Positions 57,750 to 64,000 of a stretch of 64,000 nucleotides of DNA are shown piece by piece. This stretch comes from Piezodorus guildinii (taxonomy: Eukaryota; Arthropoda; Insecta; Hemiptera; Pentatomidae): contig CM041292.1 of NCBI GenBank assembly GCA_023052935.1, positions 169,239,900-169,303,899 of the forward strand. Reading direction: 5' to 3'. Numbering within the stretch: position 1 is the stretch's first letter; every line of letters begins with the position of its first letter. A program made the position numbers and the translations under genes. The notes beneath the pieces are model-generated. The model searched no databases, was not told where the DNA came from, and saw only the letters and a program-made list of their open reading frames with translations.

Positions 57750-58220
57750 ACTACTTCATACCTTGCATTTCGCACCTCTTTTAACGGGCTTTAATAACAT
57801 ATAAAACGACTAAACAAAATTTTAAAGAATTTGATAACCAGCTAAAGAAGACAAGAGCAAAGAGATTTTTCGACAATGTAACTTTTGGTTTTTCTAACAT
57901 AATACTAATGTCGATGTATAATATATACACCATTAAAAAGCTAATGATTATTGAAAAAAATATTAGTTTATAAACAAACCTCTAAAAGCTAATTTTAATT
58001 GCTAAATAGGGCTCAAACTTATTTCTATATATTATAAGTAGCAATTTTATATTGTTATATTATTTATTCATAAATAATATTTTCCCGACGATACTAAATA
58101 AGCTTTTTATTTAAATTAACTTTGAACTTTCTTCAACTACAACTTCAAGTTTTTTTTTTTAGTTCTTAAATTCATTTTTACAGTTGAGGTAAGTGAAAGT
58201 CGTGTGTTGACCATCCTAAA
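57750..58220. repeat. Decayed F1 copy
   Basis: It contains TTGCATTTCGCACCTC, GGGCTTTAATAACAT, AAAGAAGACAAGAGCAAAGAG and a GATGTATAATATATACACC block. It ends in GAGGTAAGTGAAAGTCGTGT (compare 2274-2295). Confidence 0.55.
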
Positions 58221-58450
58221 TTTTTGTTACAGAAAAGCCAGTTAAATTAGTTGGATATTGTTTATACTAAAATCGCAAGGAAGAGGGGAAAAGACGGTGA
58301 AAATTTGGATTGATATGTACTTTTTTGAGCAAAATTAAAAAAAAAAAAAACTGAAATAAATCGTAAAACAAAATTATCTGTGTAGGGACACCCAAATTAC
58401 CTAGCGGTAAAAAATATACTCTAGGACCAATTCTTATACCTACTAAATAT

Positions 58451-59092
58451 TTTTTTTTTTATTGAATTTTACAACTGTATATTACATAAATACAATAAGT
58501 AAAAGTGATGAATTATAATAAAAGGCGTATAAGGCTTGTGAAGAAACTACCCAGCGGTAGTACTTCGATGTTTATTAAATTAAGTAGATCCCGAGGCCAT
58601 CTTCTTTTCAATCGCCTCGGAGGGTTGTCAGGAATATGCGAGGTTGATAAGTAGCGGACAAGAGGGTTTATATGAGTTGGGAGTTTGGAATTAAAAGTGG
58701 CATATCTGGTACGAGAAAGGTCTGCCACAAATGGGATATTAAGGTCGTTATGGATGATTTTATTTGTGACGAAATACGGAGCATTTAGGATTTTGCGAAG
58801 GATTTTGGATTGTAAGGATTGGATGGGGGAGGAATTAGATGGCTTAGTAGAGCCCCAAAGCTCGGTTCCATATATCCAGATTGGTCTGATGACAGTGATA
58901 TAAATGAGTTTTTTGTAGTGAATTGGAAGTTTTGAACGTTTGTCTAGTAAGTGTTGTAGTAATCGGTATCTACGGGCAGTTTCCTGTCGTTTTAGTCTCG
59001 TGTGAGGGTTCCATGTAAGACGTTTGTCAAGATGGAGTCCTAGGTATCGGATTTGTTCAACAGGTATGAGTGGCGTATTATTAAAGGATACG
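58451..59092 (-). mobile_element. 5'-truncated Jockey-clade insertion with a perfect 15-bp TSD
   Basis: ATACCTACTAAATAT flanks the copy at 58436-58450 and 59093-59107, fixing its length at 642 bp. The 3' poly(A) appears as a T-run from 58451. The open frame from about 59092 to 58513 encodes the Jockey RT thumb and tail: NTPLIPVEQIRYLGLHLDKRLTWNPH, then KKLIYITVIRPIWIYGTELW, SLQSKILRKILNAPYFVT, NDLNIPFVADLSRT and PPRRLKRRWPRDLLN. The first two dozen codons of the longer frame (to 59166) are host flank, not element. There are no stops, so this is a recent insertion, but it lacks the catalytic region. Confidence 0.92.
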
Positions 59093-59369
59093 ATACCTAC
59101 TAAATATAAATTTAAAAAATCATAAAACTCGGCCGACCCGTTTTGTAAGAATACGACTACAAACACCGTGATTTTGTTGTGTGATGATTTTTTATATTAA
59201 ATTTACTTGTTTATATTTTTCCTCCTCCAAAATTGACTTTATTTTATTTATAATTAGAAATACACGAATTCCGTTATTCACTCTGTAGATGTTTTAATTG
59301 CTATGTGTAGTACAGTAAAATATTTATAAATTTTACGAAAACTCTAATCATTCAAAGAATTTTTTTAAA

Positions 59370-59640
59370 GACAGCTCCTAGTTACGTAAAAAACAAAATC
59401 CTATATACGGACTCACAGAAACCAACAGCTGACCAACACATGTGAAATCTCTATTTCATATCAGTCTTTACCGATACGACAAAAGACTTACTGTCTGTTA
59501 GAAGAAGGCTCAAAAAGAAGCTGAATGAGAGACCTTATCTTCTAAATCAAAGCCGAGATAAAGGTGCTGTTAGACACTTCCCAATGCCCATCATGCCGAC
59601 TGCTAAAGTTTTTTGTAGCACATTTGATTATTGATAAAGT
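59370..59640 (+). pseudogene. Tail fragment related to the 57-kb Jockey remnant
   Basis: Plus-strand text VRRRLKKKLNERPYLLN, then RHFPMPIMPTAKVF, parallels the RRLKRIWMRDLLC and HHTYHANY end of 57540-57660. Short and frame-broken. Confidence 0.35.
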
Positions 59641-60184
59641 ATGACCATGAAAAAATTAATATAAATTATTTTAAGATTGAAAAATAGTACTACTGATTAT
59701 TCTGAAAATTAAAAAAGGATACATAAAAGTGTTCTTGTCTTAAATAAGTAAAAATGCTCTAAACTTAGATATCAGAACTGTTCATGTAAATTGATTTATC
59801 ATATTTAATTTTGAAAGAAAAGAAATGTCTCCATAAAAATTAACCATCAGACCCATAAATAATAATTTAAAACATTAAAGTAACTTATTTTTTTCCTTTG
59901 GGTATTATTGTTTTATGATTTGAAAAATCTGGTGGGCGCAACACACGACTTTTATTTACAACCCTTGTTAAAATCAATTTAAGTATTTTTAATTACCGTT
60001 AGAGATGAAATTAGTTTAAATATTTTTATTAAACAGTTTTATTAAATAATCTATTATATTATTATCTAAAACAATCAGTTAATTTTATCCGCTTTTCATC
60101 ACTCTCTACTAACTTTTAAAAGCTTGTGTATGAGATAATACTTTTTCTAAAATCTCAAACTTCCAACGGTATATCATACATGTA

Positions 60185-61083
60185 TTGGGTTGATGCAAAA
60201 TTAATGCAGGTTTTTAGTAGGTATTGTAAATACGCCATATCTTTACTTTAACCATATATATTTAATCGAAATAATTTCCATCTGAATCAATGCACTTTTG
60301 CCAACGTTCAACAAGCTTTCTTATTCCACCAGAAAAAAAATCCGAATCCCTGGACTCAATGAAATCACGAAAAGAATTTTCAATGTCGTCCTGGTTTTGA
60401 AAATTTTTCTCCCTCAAAAAGTTGTCCAGATGCCTGAAAAAGTGGAAGTCTGTAGGAGAGAGGTCAGGTGAATAAGGCGGATGTTGGAGAACTTCGTAGC
60501 CCAACTCGTGCAGTCGTCGAAGCGTTGGTTGTGCAACGTGTGGTCTGGCGTTATCGTGGAGCAGGATCGGCCCCTTCCGATTCATCAATGCTGGGCAAAG
60601 ACGTTGCAATTTTTGAGTTCCGAGTTCCGCTGCCATTTCTCGTGTGGTTTTGGTTGGGTCTTCTTCCACTTTTGACCTCAGCTGGTCGTTGTCCAGAGCA
60701 AGATGACGGCCCCGACCTTCCTTGTCTTCGAGGTCGAAATCTCCTCTGCGAAACTTCTGGAACCAACGCTGCACCGTGCACTCATTAATAGCCCTCTGAC
60801 CCCACACTTCATTAATATTACGAGCCGTTTGCGCAGCGCTGCGCCCTAATTTAAATTCGTAAAAATAAATTTGACGAAAATCGCACTTTGACATTTTCGA
60901 TTCAAGACCTTTGAACACACTGAACAAAACGATTTTACTAAACAAATTCATGGTGAAAGAGAGGGTATTAGATAAGGTTTGTTTTGGTATAATAATGATC
61001 AATGTTAGGATTAGCTTTGTTTACACAATTGGAATTAAGATATTGCAATAGAGGAAACCTGCATTAATTTTGCATCAACCCAA
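60185..61083 (-). mobile_element. Mariner element, internally deleted (899 bp), with intact TIRs and TA target duplication
   Basis: Perfect 26-bp terminal inverted repeats start TTGGGTTGATGCAAAATTAA at 60185 and read inward from 61083. TA flanks both ends (60183-60184 and 61084-61085). The TIRs resemble those of the Hsmar1/cecropia-type mariners. A full element is about 1.3 kb, so roughly 0.4 kb of the transposase gene is missing. The copy could be moved only by a transposase supplied in trans. Confidence 0.93.
60262..60894 (-). pseudogene. Mariner transposase with in-frame internal deletion (210 codons)
   Basis: The start is placed at the Met of MSKCDFRQIYFYEF (60894), matching the family's N-terminus; the upstream codons of the open frame are TIR/UTR. 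Residues 1 to about 95 form the paired-type helix-turn-helix DNA-binding domain (KLGRSAAQTARNINEVWG, TVQRWFQKFRRGDFDLED, DNDQLRSKVEEDPTKTTREMA). At about residue 95 ELGT is joined to QKLQRLCPALMNRKGP. This removes the linker, the WVPHEL-type region and the first catalytic Asp. The second Asp (HDNARPH) and the YSPDLSPTDFHFF motif with the third Asp (D34D type) remain. The frame stays open (family length about 345 residues). It may still bind TIRs but cannot cut DNA. Confidence 0.9.
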
Positions 61084-61697
61084 TATATTACTGTTCTTAT
61101 GTTCAAAAACTACAAATTGCGTACAAAATATATTTTTTCAGTTTTCTCCTTTATTTGGGAATCGAATTCATTTAATTTATATATTTACCTGTTTTTTTAT
61201 CAGTGGTAACAAGATGATATAGTTATTTTTATAGAATCAAGAAAATTAAAGGTACTTTAGAGAAAGCAAATTTAAAATATCGGCATTTAAGCCCTGTCAG
61301 ACCATTTTAATCCAAATGAAACCTAAATGATATTAAAGCCCATCAAATTATACATCGATATAGCGAGTTTAAACAAAATCGTCGGAACCGTTTTCGAGAA
61401 AATCGAAAAAAGGTGCAAAATGCATGGTAAAAAGTGGCTCTTCTGGTAAGCTGATTTTGATTAAAAAGTTTTTGTAACGTCTCGGGCATATAGTTGTCTT
61501 AATTATGAAATTTCAGTTTCATATGATTTACCGTTTCCGCCCGGGAGTTACCACACAAACACAGACCTTTTTGCGGGACTTGGTTTTTAGACTCCGGGGA
61601 CCCTAAAACGTGTATTTCCGCTGATAACTGGAATTTTAAAATTTTCACGATCGTAATACTTTTCCTTACTATATATAGTAAGTGAAAGTAAAAATAG

Positions 61698-62755
61698 GAA
61701 AAGAGAAAATAGAATATACTTATACTCAATTATTGGGAGGGTCCTGAGTCCGAGATGTGTCAGAATAATTACTTATTCTTTTCTATCAGCGCTGTATCGA
61801 CCAGAAGGTCAGAAATTCAGCCTCGATAAATTGGGTACCCAAAATACAGAAAATATATATTTAGACCAATTTCAAAAACAGGGAAGCAGTTTAGTTTAAT
61901 CGCTGTCGAACTACTACTACCTTGCTTAGTCGTTGGTCCTGAAACTGTACGATCTTTTTGAAGTATTAGACTGGAGGGTCAAATTATTATACATTTTATT
62001 TCCGCCTTCATTCAATTTAAACAATAGAACAACTGTAGAACATTTACAGATGTAATATTAACGTTATGACGAATGCAATGGAGCGATCTATACCAAAATG
62101 AATGAAATAGAAAGTATACATATAAATTCTCGCTTCACTGCGCCTAACTTATGCCCGATAATCTTTTCAAGGAAATAAAAAGAAGAGAACGAGGGTGAAA
62201 TAAAAAGCAGGATGGGCGAAGACAGAAAAGAGAGGAGATATATGAAGGTGTCGCTTACAACTGTTCACTGCTAAATGTTGTGGCACCTACCCTTCCATTT
62301 CTTTTATGTCGCCTCCTCTTTCGCCTTCTATCACTTTTATACGTCTTCACCAGAAATTCTCCTCTAAAGGGAGGATTTCATCTATCTATCTTATAAACTT
62401 CATTAAAATTTAGCAATCCAATCGTTAATTGGGAAAAAAATCAGTTCATAATTTGTATCAAATTTTAAAAATTTAGCATAAATCGTGATAAGTTATGGCC
62501 CCAAATAAGTTTTTTAATAGAGATAATGGAAAACCTGTTTTGGGAGGGAGGTTATCGTGAAATAATCAAAATCACCGATATAAATTAAAACAAGTCTCAG
62601 TTGGATTCCCAGGAAAATAAATAAACAATTGCATGAATGCACAGGTTTAATTGCATAATACAAGGAAAAGGCAATAATGTTAATACAAAGATACATCAAT
62701 ATTTGCTTAGCACCGGTGCAATTCCAATGAGGTGTCACTTATGTTTACAAATCCT
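61698..62755. other. Non-coding DNA; GC-richer segment 62080-62360
   Basis: No exon-like frame or shared repeat was recognised. Confidence 0.35.
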
Positions 62756-63335
62756 CTGACTGACCGATTTAGAGTTTATTGCTTTGTGACTTATATTTCA
62801 TCGTAACGAAAAGTGAAATTAGCAAGAAAACATGTTTATTTTATAACGTATATTCTTTTTATTTTAAATCATAAGCAAAAATAAAAAAAACATATATCAA
62901 AATTGATTCAGTTTGTTAGTTGTTTTAAAGTAAAGCATAAATAGCAGAAAATTTAATTTTCCCTTATAAACAAAATTAGATTGCAATATGTTTTCAAAAA
63001 GAATAGAAATAACAAAGGTTCCTATCCTATTAGGTTTATATGTTTCAAGTAAACTTCAACAAAAAAAAAATAATGGTTTAGTTTAGTACTAACTTCTACG
63101 ATTTTTTTATTGCATATAAACTTTTCTGAAATCTTTCCAACGGTAAATTATAATTCTGTATTACTACTAATATTTCAGGAATAATTATTTGATGACTTGG
63201 TTACAGAAAATCTATTTTACAAGTTTATAGAAAAGGTAAAGTTAAATGTATTTTACTTATAAGCCTTCAGGAAAATATGCCTCAAACCATAGTAAAAACC
63301 GCATAAAATTCCGTCTAGTGATTCAGAAGGAGTTC
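62756..63335 (-). repeat. Third, diverged copy of the repeat at 28150-28945 and 32810-33565
   Basis: It shares CATCGTAACGAAAAG, TTTTATAACGT(C)TATTC, AGCATAAATA, TTATAAACAAAA, ATTGCATATAAACTTTTC and the ATTTCAGGAATAATT block in order. It is closer to copy B than to copy A around 62885-62945. It includes reversed P2. Confidence 0.7.
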
Positions 63336-63377
63336 GTGGAAACGGAGTTATCATTTTATATATAAAGAGATAAAGAT

Positions 63378-63378
63378 A

Positions 63379-63432
<54 letters not shown>
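63378..63432. repeat. (TA)n microsatellite
   Basis: A pure TA array. A short (TG)n array is at 63810-63828. Confidence 0.95.
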
Positions 63433-63436
<4 letters not shown>

Positions 63437-63616
63437 CATAAACTGAACGCCTAAATAAATCAAAACCTATCTTAAACAATTTATTTCCGTGAAAAACAAA
63501 TTTATGATAATGTGTAGATTATTTAAGGTGAAGGTCAAATTCTATGAATGAAATTGGAGCCTGATATATAACTTCACTTGAAACTTCTGGGTTTAAGCAT
63601 TAGATAAAATTGTTCT

Positions 63617-63660
63617 TTTGCACCTGAAGATGGCATTTTATCCGAAACGTTGTGCATTAA
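63617..63660 (+). ncRNA. Hammerhead-ribozyme-like motif
   Basis: In order: TGCAC (63619-63623), CTGAAGA (63624-63630, matching the CUGANGA core), a short GG...CC stem II, GAAA (63644-63647) with its last A starting a palindromic ACGT, one U, and GTGCA (63652-63656). GTGCA is the exact complement of the first pentamer (stem I). This is the strand order of a type I hammerhead with minimal stem III, which in known cases acts as a dimer. No associated RT frame is within 2 kb. Activity is not shown and stem II is weak. Confidence 0.4.
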
Positions 63661-64000
63661 TATTTAATAAAAGAGTGGTGAAATTATATATTAGCCTCCA
63701 ATTTAAGCGTCTTAGCGTCTTTGCCTGAATCGAATAGGCTATAGGCGAGCTACTGCTTTAATATATTTAAATAGGACTTATTCTAAGTATATATATTCCT
63801 AAATATACTATATGTGTGTGTGTGTGTGTTTTACTTATATATGATAGATATATAAAATAAATATTGAAAAATAGTTACCATATTGATTATAAACCTGTTG
63901 TATACTGCTTTATAATAATTTGATGTAAGGACTCATTAAAAAAGGCATATAATTTCAAACCGGATTATGAAGAGTAAATATTGTAATCCATGAAACACCG
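63661..64000. other. AT-rich DNA to the window end
   Basis: Only a (TG)n array near 63810 was seen. Confidence 0.5.

Larger units (their letters stand above)
59926..61697 (-). repeat. F1 foldback copy interrupted by a mariner insertion
   Basis: The outer parts 59926-60184 and 61084-61697 form one F1 copy in reverse orientation relative to 1411-3180. Landmarks: CGCAACACACGACTTT, TACCGTTAGAGATGAAA, ACGGTATATCATACATG | mariner | TATATTACTGTTCTTATG, GGCATTTAAGCCCTGTC, TTGCGGGACTTGG and TACTATATATAGTAAG. Removing the mariner and one TA restores continuity with 2016-2040. Confidence 0.85.

Noticed and set aside
60468..60788. Plus-strand frames of 106 and 64 codons
   Set aside because: Shadows of the mariner transposase gene on the opposite strand.

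Overview
This is an AT-rich (roughly two-thirds A+T or more) eukaryotic, almost certainly arthropod (insect-like), genomic window. The call rests on spliceosomal exons of a neuronal-type immunoglobulin-superfamily gene, Jockey, RTE and CR1/L2-like non-LTR retrotransposons, mariner, Tc1 and PIF/Harbinger-like DNA elements, tRNA-derived SINEs and many long (TA)n arrays. The species cannot be read from the sequence. There is no bacterial-style gene organisation, no operon and no CRISPR array.

The only host gene seen is on the + strand: two in-frame exons (13677-13820 and 15915-16103) that together encode one complete immunoglobulin C2-type domain, separated by a 2.1 kb phase-1 intron. The rest of the window is probably intron of this gene or flanking DNA. 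No other convincing host exon, tRNA gene or rRNA was found.

Layout. 1-1035: 3' end of an RTE/L1-type reverse transcriptase (RT). 1411-3180: long foldback repeat F1. 3.9-6.4 kb: SINE remnant, P2 repeats and a hammerhead-like motif. 8.5-9.7 kb: inverted-repeat element F3 with internal tandem repeats. 11.1-11.8 kb: inverted pair of SINE-B copies. 13.7-16.1 kb: Ig-domain exons with a Jockey fragment in the intron. 16.8-17.8 kb: RT remnants. 19.5-20.3 kb: Jockey copy with an inverted 5' part. 21.36-22.02 kb: PIF/Harbinger-like non-autonomous element. 23.7-24.7 kb: 5'-truncated RTE with a mutated catalytic motif. 24.8-26.25 kb: near-palindromic element F2. 26.12-35.88 kb: tandem duplication of an approximately 5 kb unit. 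35.9-37.65 kb: F1 copy with a CR1/L2-like element nested in it. 39.5-40.4 kb: decayed Tc1-like element. 41.8-45 kb: SINEs and an inverted repeat around a GC-richer block. 48.5-49.1 kb: possible solo LTR. 49.8-50.05 kb: SINE-C. 52.9-53.2 kb: SINE-A broken by (TA)n. 54-59 kb: RT remnants, a three-copy tandem repeat and a Jockey copy with a 15-bp target-site duplication (TSD). 59.9-61.7 kb: another F1 copy holding an internally deleted mariner. 62.7-63.7 kb: diverged repeat and a second hammerhead-like motif.

No new multi-gene system is visible. The most informative signals are the tandem duplication, whose copies switch abruptly from a few percent divergent to nearly identical; two short motifs with the architecture of minimal hammerhead ribozymes; and the use of the same F1 position by two unrelated transposons. 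Everything was read by eye: repeat boundaries without an exact TSD may be off by tens of bases, and divergence figures are approximate.
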